Positions 1 through 8,107 of a DNA stretch of 64,000 bases are shown piece by piece. Origin of the DNA: Mycobacterium colombiense. GTDB taxonomy: Bacteria; Actinomycetota; Actinomycetes; Mycobacteriales; Mycobacteriaceae. The DNA is taken from assembly GCF_001665835.1 (NCBI RefSeq), contig NZ_LZSX01000032.1, forward strand, positions 124,001 to 188,000, written 5' to 3'. The translations under genes and the position numbers were made by a program. Numbering within the stretch: the stretch's first letter is position 1; each line of letters begins with the position of its first letter. The notes under the pieces were generated by a model. It saw only the letters and a list, made by a program, of their open reading frames with translations, was not told the DNA's origin and did not search any database.

Positions 1-1
1 A

Positions 2-364
2 CTGATCCGCATCGCCGCAGACATCACCGCCACCGTACGGCGCGAAGTCGACCGCTTCAGTGGTCCTGAGCGGGTCATCAAGGCCATCGCCGTAACACTG
101 CAGCAGATCAGGTCCGATCCCATACGGCGACTGATGATGAGTTCGAGCAAGGCACCCGAATTGAGCGACCTGCACTCGTCGCCGGTCCTTAACGCCTTAG
201 CCGCCGAACTCACCGGAATCACCGACGACGATCCCTTAGCGGCGCTGTGGATCGTCCACGTGGTGCTGTCGCTCGCGCACCTGCCCGTCGGCGACGAACA
301 AGTTGAAGCAGAGATTCTGCAACGATTCGTCTTGCCGGCGTTCGACCGCTCAAAGCCCGTTTAG
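2..364 (+). CDS. TetR-family regulator, C-terminal part (5' end outside window)
   Basis: An open frame runs from the window edge to a TAG at 362-364, giving about 120 residues with no internal start that is clearly needed. The all-helical composition, and the stretch around LAALWIVHVVLSLAHLP followed by a short C-terminal tail, resemble the ligand-binding and dimerisation half of TetR-type repressors. The DNA-binding domain lies upstream of the window, so the family call rests on the C-terminal half only. It converges on the TetR gene at 440-1057. Confidence 0.5.
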   Translation: MIRIAADITATVRREVDRFSGPERVIKAIAVTLQQIRSDPIRRLMMSSSKAPELSDLHSSPVLNALAAELTGITDDDPLAALWIVHVVLSLAHLPVGDEQVEAEILQRFVLPAFDRSKPV

Positions 365-392
365 ACAGAATTAGTCGGCTCGTGACGCCAGC

Positions 393-413
393 GCGGGCAG
401 TACTTACGCCCGC
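393..413. terminator. GC-rich hairpin between convergent genes
   Basis: GCGGGC (393-398) and GCCCGC (408-413) form a 6-bp stem with a 9-nt loop in the 75-bp gap between two convergent TetR genes. There is no T-tract, which is common for mycobacterial terminators. The call rests on position and stem only. Confidence 0.3.
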
Positions 414-439
414 CCGGACTGCAAGCCGCTTCCTCACTT

Positions 440-1057
440 TCAATTGCTATGGAGTTTGATATAGGCGGTCAGCACTTCGACCAATGCCTGCCGATCCCTG
501 GAAGTATCCAGTGGTGCCGACGAAACAAGCTGTGCCACAACGATTCCCCGCAAGGTCGCCCAGATCAGGTTGCCGATCTCTGTCGCATGCTGTGGGTCCA
601 AGCCTTCACCGAGATGCTGACCCAGTTCGGTGAGTCGGTTCATCACCTCGGCGAGATATCTATTGACCGCCTCCGCACGCCCTGCGCGAGTGGAAATCAG
701 AATTTCCAGTGCAGCCATCGACGTTGGGCTCGAGAACGCTTGCCACGCAGCGTCGATGACAGCTTGCGTACGCTGCTCGATCGGCAGGCCGGAGACCGTA
801 GCGGGCAGTCCATCCAGGGCATCGACGAGTTGACCGAAACCTTCGTTCACAACGGCGATGAGCAGGGCATCCAGGTCGCCGAAGTGATATTGCACGACGC
901 CCCATGTGACGCCGGCCCGTTTGGTGATACGGCGGACACTCGGTGCGGCGAAGCCCTCATCGAGGATGTACTTGACGGTTTCATCGATGACGGTTTGCCG
1001 GGTCTGCTGCGCCCGCAGCTGGTTACCGCCTGGCGGCCGGCGGGGTCCGATCGGCAT
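440..1057 (-). CDS. TetR/AcrR-family transcriptional regulator
   Basis: A 205-aa repressor-type protein. A helix-turn-helix sits at residues 40-62 and ends in the typical TetR signature YHFGDLDALL. The rest is the helical ligand-binding domain. It is the last gene of a four-gene minus-strand set (VOC protein, SDR, reductase, TetR) with gaps of 5-11 bp, so it is probably co-transcribed and a good candidate to control this locus and the divergent reductase pair. A likely target is the AT-rich palindrome at 3459-3472. The ligand is unknown; an acyl-CoA or a pathway intermediate is a guess. Confidence 0.85.
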   Translation of the reverse strand: MPIGPRRPPGGNQLRAQQTRQTVIDETVKYILDEGFAAPSVRRITKRAGVTWGVVQYHFGDLDALLIAVVNEGFGQLVDALDGLPATVSGLPIEQRTQAVIDAAWQAFSSPTSMAALEILISTRAGRAEAVNRYLAEVMNRLTELGQHLGEGLDPQHATEIGNLIWATLRGIVVAQLVSSAPLDTSRDRQALVEVLTAYIKLHSN

Positions 1058-1067
1058 GCCTGTTACG

Positions 1068-2141
1068 TCACCACATCACGCCACGGGTGTGGTCGAGCGG
1101 GCGCAGGTCGTGGGCGGCGAGGATCCCGGCGGGTGCGCGGCAGACCGCTTCGATGGCGTTGATTGGCCGCGCCGCGGTGGCGATCACACCGCCCTGGTTG
1201 TGGTCGGTTCCTCGTCCTCCGACGTGGGTGTTGATCTCGATGCCGGGGTCTCCCTCGACGATGACGCGGTGTACGCCGGGGTGACCGTCGGGTGGGTATG
1301 GCCATTGCGGTGCCGCGATTTCGGTCAACCGGTTCACGTGCTCCATCGTGATCACGACTTTGCCGTCACGGATTCCCTCGACACCAAAGCGTACGGCCGC
1401 GACCTTGCCGGGTGCGACGTCCATCATCGTGCACGAGATCGGGCCGGGGGTGGTCCACTTGTCGTGACGCTCGCGCATGTCGTCGAGTTCGACACCCAGG
1501 TCGGCGGCCAGGCTGCGCACCTGAATCCCCCACATGGATGCAAGTATCCCTGGCGCGAACAAGATGGGCTCGTGGTCCGGATCGGTACCGAAGCCGAAAC
1601 TGACACCGGTGAACTCGGCGTCGTCGTAAGTGCCGTAGTCGCAGATCTCCTGTACCGTCACCGCGGTCGCCCGTCCGGCCAGACTCAGCGCGGTATAGAC
1701 CAATGTGTCGCCCGAGTAGCCGGGATCGATCCCATTGATATAGAGCGTGGAATTTCCTTCCCGACATGCCTTTTCGAGTGGGACCCGCAGCCACTCGTCG
1801 GTGAAGTCCGGCGCCACCAGCCAGACGAACGACGATCCGACGACGTTGGTGCCGGCCCGCAGGAACCGCGCGATGTCGTCCATCGCCTCGAACGGACGAG
1901 TCTCGGCCTGCGAGGTGTACACCACGCAGTCGGCGTTCAACGCCACCAGCTCATCGATATCGTCGGTGGCGATCACGCCGACCGGGGTGCTGAGGCCGCA
2001 CAACTCGGCAGCGTCCCGGCCGACCTTGTCGGGGCCGGCAGCATGCACGCCAACCAACTCGAGGTCAGGACGCTCGACGATGGTACGCAGCGCGTGCACG
2101 CCGACGTTGCCGGTGGAGAACTGGATGATTCGCCGAGCCAT
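1068..2141 (-). CDS. NAD(P)-dependent reductase/dehydrogenase, DapB-N/diaminopentanoate dehydrogenase-like (paralog 1)
   Basis: A 357-aa protein with an N-terminal Rossmann fold (GNVGVHALR, residues 11-19), of the kind often annotated dihydrodipicolinate reductase-like in mycobacteria. The family includes 2,4-diaminopentanoate dehydrogenase, and the real substrates of mycobacterial members are unknown. It is too long to be DapB itself (about 245 aa). The C-terminal part has the shared pattern seen in the other two copies in this window (MEHVNRLTEIAAPQWP here, EHVDRMADD.APDWP there). It lies 10 bp before the TetR gene and 11 bp after the SDR. Function beyond a redox enzyme is not visible. Confidence 0.75.
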   Translation of the reverse strand: MARRIIQFSTGNVGVHALRTIVERPDLELVGVHAAGPDKVGRDAAELCGLSTPVGVIATDDIDELVALNADCVVYTSQAETRPFEAMDDIARFLRAGTNVVGSSFVWLVAPDFTDEWLRVPLEKACREGNSTLYINGIDPGYSGDTLVYTALSLAGRATAVTVQEICDYGTYDDAEFTGVSFGFGTDPDHEPILFAPGILASMWGIQVRSLAADLGVELDDMRERHDKWTTPGPISCTMMDVAPGKVAAVRFGVEGIRDGKVVITMEHVNRLTEIAAPQWPYPPDGHPGVHRVIVEGDPGIEINTHVGGRGTDHNQGGVIATAARPINAIEAVCRAPAGILAAHDLRPLDHTRGVMW

Positions 2142-2152
2142 GGGTCTCTCCT

Positions 2153-3028
2153 CTACAACAGATCGGTGATGGTCTTCAGGCCCGCGTCGTACAGCACTCC
2201 GGGCAGCATTCCGCCGTCGATCTCGATCGTGGTGCCGTTGATGAAATCTGCTGTGCCAGAAGCCAGGAACACACAGGTGCGGCCGACCTCTTCGGGTTCA
2301 CCGCCGCGGCGCATCGGAACGTTCACGAAATACTCGCTACCGGTCGGATCGTCTTTGGGAAGCACGAAGGACCGGAAGTTCTCGGTGATGGTCGGCCCCA
2401 GCGCCACGCAATTCACCCGGACAGCCGGGCCCCACTCCTGCGCCAACGAACGCGTCATCTGGTTGAGTCCGGCTTTGGCGGCCCCGTAGGAGACCAGGGT
2501 CGGAGAACCCGCGGGGTGTCCGGCCCCGCTGGAGACGTTGATGATGCAACCCACACCGTCCTGGGTCTTCATTTGCCGATAGGCACGAATCGCAAACCAG
2601 AGCGGGCTGATCAGATTCATTTGCACAGCGAACGCGTGGAACAGGACACTGCGCTCGTATTCGTCATCGCTGGCAGGCGCGCCCTGGATACGCGACACTA
2701 GAGGCGGAACCGCGTCGACCGACGGCGACGGTACGGTGCCCCCGGCGTTGTTGACCAAGATGTCCAAGCGGCCGTAGGTGTCAGCGACCCATTGCACCAG
2801 TTCGTCGATTGCGCCGTAAACGGCTTGGTCACAGACCCTTTGAGCCGACCGTCGGGCCCAATCGGGATTGGCTTCCGTGCCGGGTAGTCCGTCGAGCGGC
2901 GATCGCGAGCAGCCGACGACGGTTGCCCCCGCCCGCAGCAGTTCATGTGCGATGCCCACGCCGACCCCCCGGCTGGTGCCGGTGACGATGGCCACCTTGC
3001 CATCGAGTTCGCCCACTGTGGTCTCCAT
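2153..3028 (-). CDS. Short-chain dehydrogenase/reductase
   Basis: A 291-aa classical SDR. The cofactor motif TGTSRGVG lies at residues 16-23, NNAG follows, and the catalytic Tyr-x3-Lys is in SYGAAKAG. The ending EIDGGMLPG is typical of the family. The ATG at 3028 is chosen because an upstream extension to 3106 would run into the preceding VOC gene, which stops at 3034. It is the second gene of the minus-strand operon. The insertion between NNAG and the catalytic Ser (PSVDAVPPLVSRIQGAP region) is longer than in most SDRs. The substrate is unknown. Confidence 0.85.
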   Translation of the reverse strand: METTVGELDGKVAIVTGTSRGVGVGIAHELLRAGATVVGCSRSPLDGLPGTEANPDWARRSAQRVCDQAVYGAIDELVQWVADTYGRLDILVNNAGGTVPSPSVDAVPPLVSRIQGAPASDDEYERSVLFHAFAVQMNLISPLWFAIRAYRQMKTQDGVGCIINVSSGAGHPAGSPTLVSYGAAKAGLNQMTRSLAQEWGPAVRVNCVALGPTITENFRSFVLPKDDPTGSEYFVNVPMRRGGEPEEVGRTCVFLASGTADFINGTTIEIDGGMLPGVLYDAGLKTITDLL

Positions 3029-3033
3029 TCTGG

Positions 3034-3450
3034 TTACGGAAGGTCGGTCGACAAAAACGTGAGAGGCAGGTCCAGCACCGACATTTCGATCTCCTCGAGC
3101 TGCCAACCATCGCCATCGCGGTGCTGCCGGAAATTAGTGACCGCACCGTAGCGGTGGGCGATCTTCTCTGCCGTCGGCGCGTCGTCGACGCGCAGCGCCA
3201 GGGTGAACACCCCGTCACCGTGGTCGTCGAGGAATCGCCGGACTGGATTGACGTCGTCGTCCGCGGTCGGCGTGACCAACTCCAGTCCGCGGTTCCAGTC
3301 GAGCAGGACGTGCAACTGGACATCGTCGAGTTCGAACTCGTCGAATTGAAATCCGAGGTCGGTGAACAGCTGCGCGGCATGCGCCAACCGTTGAGGAGCG
3401 ATGGCAAGCACCACGTGATGCAGATTCGGTCGGCTGCGGGATTCGGCCAC
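3034..3450 (-). CDS. VOC/glyoxalase-fold protein
   Basis: A 138-aa protein with the paired beta-alpha-beta pattern of the vicinal-oxygen-chelate fold: HHVVLAI near the N-terminus, a LFTDLGF helix-strand, then GVFTLALRVDD and a conserved GAVTNF stretch. VOC proteins are often lyases, epimerases or dioxygenases acting on small oxygenated substrates; which type this is cannot be told. It is the first gene of the minus-strand operon. Its start lies 9 bp from the palindrome at 3459-3472. Confidence 0.7.
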   Translation of the reverse strand: MAESRSRPNLHHVVLAIAPQRLAHAAQLFTDLGFQFDEFELDDVQLHVLLDWNRGLELVTPTADDDVNPVRRFLDDHGDGVFTLALRVDDAPTAEKIAHRYGAVTNFRQHRDGDGWQLEEIEMSVLDLPLTFLSTDLP

Positions 3451-3458
3451 GCGAGAAG

Positions 3459-3472
3459 ATTACAACTGTTAT
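3459..3472. promoter_or_regulatory. AT-rich near-palindrome in divergent promoter
   Basis: ATTACAACTGTTAT is a 14-bp near-palindrome (left half ATTACA, right half reverse-complement ATAACA, 5 of 6 matching) in a 62-bp gap between divergent operons. It stands out as AT-rich in a GC-rich region. The size and placement suit a TetR dimer operator overlapping the promoters. Binding is inferred, not shown. Confidence 0.4.
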
Positions 3473-3512
3473 TTTTTGCGTGAGGCCGTTTCGATCTAGG
3501 TGAGGAAAGTTC

Positions 3513-4634
3513 ATGGCCGAGCTACCGAACGAGAAGTATCGAGTTGCGGTCTGGGGCACCGGCGGTGTCGGGCGCTACGCCATCCGGACCATCGTCGACC
3601 GACCGAATCTCGAACTCGCCGGCGCATGGGTCCACGCGCAGGCAAAGGACGGCCAAGACGTAGGCACCCTAGCGGGCATCGACCCCGTAGGCATACGAGC
3701 TACCCGCGATGCGGACGCCCTGCTGGCGTCGGGGATCGACTGCGTGATGTACGCCGCGCCGGCAGGCCCTCGACCCGCCGAAGCGCTCGCCGACTTCTGC
3801 CGCATCCTCGCCGCGGGCATTAATGTCGTCACCACGTCACTGCCGGGCCTCGTGTACGAAAAGGGATCGCTCTCGAAGCGTTTTCTCGATCCGATTCGAG
3901 AGGCGGCCGCGACCGGGCGCAGCTCGATATTCTCCTCGGGTATCGAGCCCGGCTTTGGCTGCGATCTCTTCCCGATCGCCCTGATGACCATGTCGCACAA
4001 GGTCTACTCGGTACGCGGCATCGAGATCACGAACTACTCCGAGTATCCGGTCGAGTGGGATGTACGCGAGCTGTTCGGCTTCGGCCAACCATTGGATTAC
4101 CAGGGCGGGTTGAGGCAGCCCGGGGTGCTGAAGTGGGGATGGGGGGCGGCGATCACGATGGTTGCCGACGCTCTCGGAGTCGAGTTCGACGAAATCCGCG
4201 AGACGTGTGAATTCCTGCCCACTCCCCGCGATCTGCACACCGCCTGTGGTCTCATTCCGGCCGGTACCGTCGGCGCCACCTACGCCAAGTGCGTCGGCGT
4301 CGTCGACGGACGAGCAGTGATCAGCCTCGAGCACGTCGACCGGATGGCCGACGACCTCGCTCCGGACTGGCCCACGGGACGAACGGGAGCCACCGACGGA
4401 GTCTGGCGGGTACTCATCGACGGGGAGCCCTCTTTCGACGGCGAATTCGAAGTCGGCCACCGCCCAGGCGAAAGCGCCAGCGATCACGGGCTTTTGGCCA
4501 CCGGTATGCGTGCCGTCAACGCCATTCCATGGGTGTGCGACGCCGCACCGGGCATCGTGGACGCCCTGCACATGCCGCTCACCACGCCTCTGGGGGCCCT
4601 GCACCCCCAGCGCGACGGCGTTCCCGCCTTCTGA
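3513..4634 (+). CDS. NAD(P)-dependent reductase/dehydrogenase, DapB-N-like (paralog 2)
   Basis: A 373-aa protein with an N-terminal Rossmann motif (WGTGGVGRYAIR, residues 14-25), same family as the product of 1068-2141. It is most similar to its downstream neighbour: both share SSGIEPGFGCDL, RELFGFGQ, GWGAA and HVDRMADD blocks, so the two arose by tandem duplication. The ATG follows a GGTGAGGAA ribosome-binding stretch about 7 bp away. It probably acts on a pathway shared with the divergent SDR and VOC genes. The substrate is unknown. Confidence 0.75.
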   Translation: MAELPNEKYRVAVWGTGGVGRYAIRTIVDRPNLELAGAWVHAQAKDGQDVGTLAGIDPVGIRATRDADALLASGIDCVMYAAPAGPRPAEALADFCRILAAGINVVTTSLPGLVYEKGSLSKRFLDPIREAAATGRSSIFSSGIEPGFGCDLFPIALMTMSHKVYSVRGIEITNYSEYPVEWDVRELFGFGQPLDYQGGLRQPGVLKWGWGAAITMVADALGVEFDEIRETCEFLPTPRDLHTACGLIPAGTVGATYAKCVGVVDGRAVISLEHVDRMADDLAPDWPTGRTGATDGVWRVLIDGEPSFDGEFEVGHRPGESASDHGLLATGMRAVNAIPWVCDAAPGIVDALHMPLTTPLGALHPQRDGVPAF

Positions 4635-4673
4635 TGCCCACCGCAGTAGCCCTAACGAAACGGAGTCTCACCG

Positions 4674-5831
4674 ATGAGCCGACAACCGCTGGATGATCCC
4701 GAACAGTCCTACAGGGTCGTGGTGTGGGCCACCGGGCGCGTTGGCCGATTGGCGATCCGCGCGGTCGCCGACCGCCCCAACCTCGACCTGGTGGGTGTCT
4801 GGGTGCATTCGGAGTCCAAGGACGGCAAGGACGCCGGCGAGATTGCCGGCATCGATCCACTGGGCGTCGCGGCCACCCGCGACCAGGCCGCGATCCTGGC
4901 AGGCGATGCGGATTGCATCATCTACACCGGGCCCGCAACCAGTCGCCCTCGCGAGGCGATCAGCGACTTCTGCCGCATCCTGGAGTCGGGCAAGAATATC
5001 GTCACCACCTCGGTTCCGGGTTTGGTCTATCCCCGAGGGTCGATCAAGCCGTCGACCATACAGCGCATCATCGACTCGGCAATCGAGGGCGGCAGCTCGA
5101 TCTATTCATCGGGTATCGAGCCAGGATTCGGGTGCGACCTGCTGGCAGTCGCGATGGCATCGATGTCCAACCGCATCTACTCCATCCGCGGCTTGGAGAT
5201 CACCGATTACTCGCGGGATAACACGGTCTACGAGATGCGGGAGCTGTTCGGCTTCGGCCAGTCGATGGACTACTGCGGCGGCATCACGCAACCCGGCGTG
5301 ATCACATACGGCTGGGGGGCTGCGGTCACCATGGTCGCCGAAGCGCTTGGCCTACAGCTGGACGAGATTCGCGAGAGCTACGAGTTCGCGCCAGCTCCGC
5401 GGCGGCTCGAGACCTTGTCGGGGGCGATCGAGCCCGGCAATGTGGCGGCGGTCTGGTTCCGTTGCATCGGCGTGGTCGACGGCGAAGAAGTCATCACCAT
5501 CGAGCACGTTGATCGGATGGCCGACGATGTCGCCCCGGACTGGCCCAAAAGCCGTGCCGGCGGCATCGACGGCGTGTGGCGCGTGATCATCGAAGGCGAA
5601 CCCAGCTTCGATGCCGAGTTCGAAACCGGCTTCAATTCCACCGAAGACTCGACCGACCACGGTCTCCTCGCGACCGGGATGCGCGCCATCAATGCGATCC
5701 CCTGGGTGTGTCATGCGGCTCCAGGACTGGTCGACGCGCTCCACATCCCGCTCACGCCAGCGATCGGGTCGCTGAGGCCCCACCGAGAGGGCATCGCAAC
5801 CATCAAGGGCCACACTGATGCTCGCCTATGA
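4674..5831 (+). CDS. NAD(P)-dependent reductase/dehydrogenase, DapB-N-like (paralog 3)
   Basis: A 385-aa tandem paralog of the preceding gene, 39 bp downstream and on the same strand. The N-terminal Rossmann motif is WATGRVGRLAIR, with an Arg where paralog 2 has Gly. The central SSGIEPGFGCDLLAVAM and RELFGFGQSMDY blocks are conserved. Keeping two near-neighbours plus a third, more distant copy suggests either different substrates or a heteromeric enzyme. Family as for paralog 1; specific reaction unknown. Confidence 0.75.
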   Translation: MSRQPLDDPEQSYRVVVWATGRVGRLAIRAVADRPNLDLVGVWVHSESKDGKDAGEIAGIDPLGVAATRDQAAILAGDADCIIYTGPATSRPREAISDFCRILESGKNIVTTSVPGLVYPRGSIKPSTIQRIIDSAIEGGSSIYSSGIEPGFGCDLLAVAMASMSNRIYSIRGLEITDYSRDNTVYEMRELFGFGQSMDYCGGITQPGVITYGWGAAVTMVAEALGLQLDEIRESYEFAPAPRRLETLSGAIEPGNVAAVWFRCIGVVDGEEVITIEHVDRMADDVAPDWPKSRAGGIDGVWRVIIEGEPSFDAEFETGFNSTEDSTDHGLLATGMRAINAIPWVCHAAPGLVDALHIPLTPAIGSLRPHREGIATIKGHTDARL

Positions 5832-6008
5832 TCCGGATACTCGACCAAGCGAGCTCGTCGCCCCGATGAACTTGAATGTCGAACGTCCGTGCCCGCCGAC
5901 GCTGTACGGCCTTAGCTCGCAATTGCACCGCAAATGCGTAAACGGTGAAGTCGATACAAAGCCCTGCACAGCAAAGGTTCGGAATAAGGACACTTAGGTG
6001 TCCGAAAG

Positions 6009-6081
6009 TGGAGCTAAGGGGAATCGAACCCCTGACCTACTCGATGCGAACGAGTCGCGCTACCAACTGCGCCATAGCCCC
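6009..6081 (-). tRNA. tRNA-Ala (anticodon CGC)
   Basis: The minus strand folds as a 73-nt cloverleaf. The acceptor stem GGGGCTA pairs with TAGCTCC, followed by discriminator A. There is a GCGC D-stem, the anticodon stem ACTCG/CGAGT holds the loop TTCGCAT with anticodon CGC (reads GCG, Ala), and the T-arm is AGGGG-TTCGATT-CCCCT. No 3' CCA is encoded directly after the discriminator. It lies between the accessory reductase locus and the conserved sepX/glpR block. Confidence 0.95.
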
Positions 6082-6131
6082 TGACCGCTAGCAGGCTACC
6101 AGCCGCGGGATCAACTACCGAACTGCCAGGA

Positions 6132-7208
6132 CTATTCGCCGACGGCGCGCGGCAAGTCCCGCGGCCAGCCGAAGGTCCGCATCGCCATCGCGTAGTCCAG
6201 GTGCTCGAAGACGGGGTCCTCGTCGTCGATCTCCAGGACCACCGCGCCGGGGCGCCGCAGCCGCGACGGGACCACGTCGTAGTCGCGGTCGTAGGCGTTC
6301 TCCACGCCGAGTCGCGCCCGCGACATCCGCTTCATCCGGCGGTTGCGCACCTTCTCCTCGATGCGCGTCTGGCGCCGCAGGTAACCCAGGTACATCAGGG
6401 TGATCGCGGTGGCGGTGCCGCACGCCCACCACGCGGTCGGCGAGATCTTGAAGGCCGCGGTGGCCGAGCCGACCAGGACGACCGCCATCACCATCAGGAC
6501 CTTCTTGCGGAACGCGTACTTGCGGGCGCTGACCGCGGCGGCGGTCTTGTTGTCGAACCGGCGCCGCCGTGAGGCGTTGCGCGGCATCGGCGCCGGTGCC
6601 TCTTCGTCGGCGTCGTCAGCCTCGGCGGCGGGCTCCAGACCGGACGAGTCCTCGACATACTCGTAGCTGTCCTCGTCCTCGTCGTCGCGTTTGGCGACGG
6701 CCTCGGTGTCCGCCTCATCGTCGTCGATCGGCTCGATGTCGGCCGTCTCTGGCTCGGCGGCAGATTCGCTGGCGCCCACCGGAAGTACGTGGGAATCCTC
6801 GACCACATCGACGTCGAGGTAGTCCGGCTCGGCGGGCTCGGCGGGCTCGGCGACGGCCATCCTCATCACCACCGGGCGCCGGCGGCTCAGCTCGTCGGTG
6901 TCGGCGTCGTCGTCGTCGTCCGCCTCGTGGTCGCGGTCCTCATCCTCGGAGAAGTCGCGCTCCTCGTCGAGATCGGTGTCGGCCGACTCTTCCGGCGGTG
7001 TCCAGTTGGGGTCGCTTCGATGCCCGGCGGCCGGACCACTGCGCTTGATCAGCCGGGAGCTGCCCCCGCCGTTGAGCACCCTGGTCGCCAATGCCACGTC
7101 GCTGGTTCGCCGCACCGCGTCGCGCTTACTGACGAGCATCGGCACCAGGACGAACAGCCACAGCACCACTAGCGATATCCACAACAAAGACTGCGGGATG
7201 CTTGGCAT
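6132..7208 (-). CDS. sepX: SepX/GlpR-type divisome membrane protein
   Basis: A 358-aa protein. One membrane segment sits near the N-terminus (LLWISLVVLWLFVLVPMLV, about residues 8-26), then a long acidic Asp/Glu-rich cytoplasmic linker, a basic stretch, and two closely spaced membrane segments near the C-terminus (VLMVMAVVLVGSATAA and the stretch after WWACGTA). This matches Rv0996-type proteins, called SepX in Streptomyces and GlpR in Corynebacterium, where GlpR is the membrane receptor of the gephyrin-like divisome protein Glp. The ATG at 7208 has an AGAGAGCAGG ribosome-binding stretch; an upstream ATG at 7250 is less likely. The moeA1/glp homolog lies two genes upstream, as expected. Confidence 0.8.
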   Translation of the reverse strand: MPSIPQSLLWISLVVLWLFVLVPMLVSKRDAVRRTSDVALATRVLNGGGSSRLIKRSGPAAGHRSDPNWTPPEESADTDLDEERDFSEDEDRDHEADDDDDADTDELSRRRPVVMRMAVAEPAEPAEPDYLDVDVVEDSHVLPVGASESAAEPETADIEPIDDDEADTEAVAKRDDEDEDSYEYVEDSSGLEPAAEADDADEEAPAPMPRNASRRRRFDNKTAAAVSARKYAFRKKVLMVMAVVLVGSATAAFKISPTAWWACGTATAITLMYLGYLRRQTRIEEKVRNRRMKRMSRARLGVENAYDRDYDVVPSRLRRPGAVVLEIDDEDPVFEHLDYAMAMRTFGWPRDLPRAVGE

Positions 7209-7286
7209 GATGACCTGCTCTCTTCGGTGTCCATCCCCCGCGAAGCCCATTAGTGGCCAACGCGGCCGGGTCGTACTGACCAGGAC

Positions 7287-7304
7287 AATTACACACCTGT
7301 AATT
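7287..7304. promoter_or_regulatory. Perfect 7-bp inverted repeat upstream of sepX
   Basis: AATTACA-CACC-TGTAATT lies 79-96 bp upstream of the sepX start in a 225-bp non-coding gap. It could be an operator or a small hairpin; no regulator is assigned. Confidence 0.35.
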
Positions 7305-7320
7305 TGCCTCTCACAAGCAC

Positions 7321-7335
7321 CACGAGTCACTCGTG
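7321..7335. promoter_or_regulatory. Palindrome CACGAGT-C-ACTCGTG
   Basis: Two perfect 7-bp arms around one central base, 17 bp beyond the AATTACA repeat in the same gap between rimJ and sepX. It could be a second operator or part of a rimJ transcript-end hairpin; there is no T-tract. Confidence 0.35.
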
Positions 7336-7433
7336 TCGCGCCAGCCCCAGAACGGTAACGATTTGGGCTCCTCCGCGAGCCGTCGGAGACCCCAATAAGG
7401 GACGGCGAAATCCGCGCCTCGCCGGCGAGGCGG

Positions 7434-8045
7434 TCACACCCAGCTGGCGTTACCGGCGCGGACCAGCGCCGATGCCACGGATCCGCTCACCTCTTCCACG
7501 GTGATGGCCATCAGCAGGTGGTCGCGCCACGCCCTGTCGACTTCCAGGTAGCGCTGCAGCACGCCCTCCTGGCGAAAGCCGACTTTGGCCAGCACGGCCC
7601 GACTCGCGGCATTCTCCGGGCGCACGGTCGCCTCGACCCGGTGCAACATCACCGGACCGAAACAGTGATCCAGCCCCAACGCCAGCGCCGCGGTGGCCAC
7701 GCCGCCGCCGGTGGCCGAACGCGGCACCCAGTAGCCGATCCACGCTGACCGCAGCGCGCCGTGGGTGACATTGCCGATGGTCAGCTGGCCGCAGAAGTGG
7801 CCGTCGAGCTCTATGACGTAGGGCAGCATCCGCCCCTGCCGCGCCTCGGCGCGCAAACCAGAACACAGCGCCGGCCAGGCCGCCACCGCATGACGGGTGG
7901 TCCAATCGCCTTCGGAGCTGGGCTCCCACGGTTCGAGATGCGCACGATCGGTCAACCGGATCCGGCTCCACTGCGCGCCATCGCGCAGCCGCACCGCCCG
8001 CAACCGCACGACGCCGGCCGGAACCCGGAGTGGCCCAACGCTCAT
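7434..8045 (-). CDS. rimJ: RimJ-like GNAT acetyltransferase
   Basis: A 203-aa GCN5-related N-acetyltransferase of the RimJ/RimL type (possible acetylation of ribosomal protein N-termini). The acetyl-CoA-binding part is WIGYWV..SATGGGVATAALAL, followed by HRVEATVRPENAASRAVLAKVGF, the diagnostic final block of the family. The ATG at 8045 matches the M. tuberculosis Rv0995 start as I recall it; an upstream ATG at 8087 would add 14 residues. It sits between moeA1 and sepX on the same strand. Confidence 0.85.
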   Translation of the reverse strand: MSVGPLRVPAGVVRLRAVRLRDGAQWSRIRLTDRAHLEPWEPSSEGDWTTRHAVAAWPALCSGLRAEARQGRMLPYVIELDGHFCGQLTIGNVTHGALRSAWIGYWVPRSATGGGVATAALALGLDHCFGPVMLHRVEATVRPENAASRAVLAKVGFRQEGVLQRYLEVDRAWRDHLLMAITVEEVSGSVASALVRAGNASWV

Positions 8046-8107
8046 GGGCCACCCTGGATGACGGGAATTGGCGCGCAACAGGTTCACCGTGTGTGCAGTC
8101 TTTTCGC

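Noticed and set aside
906..2489. Long plus-strand open frame opposite the reductase gene
   Set aside because: No recognisable domain; it is antisense to a clear reductase/SDR operon and arises from high GC third-position bias.
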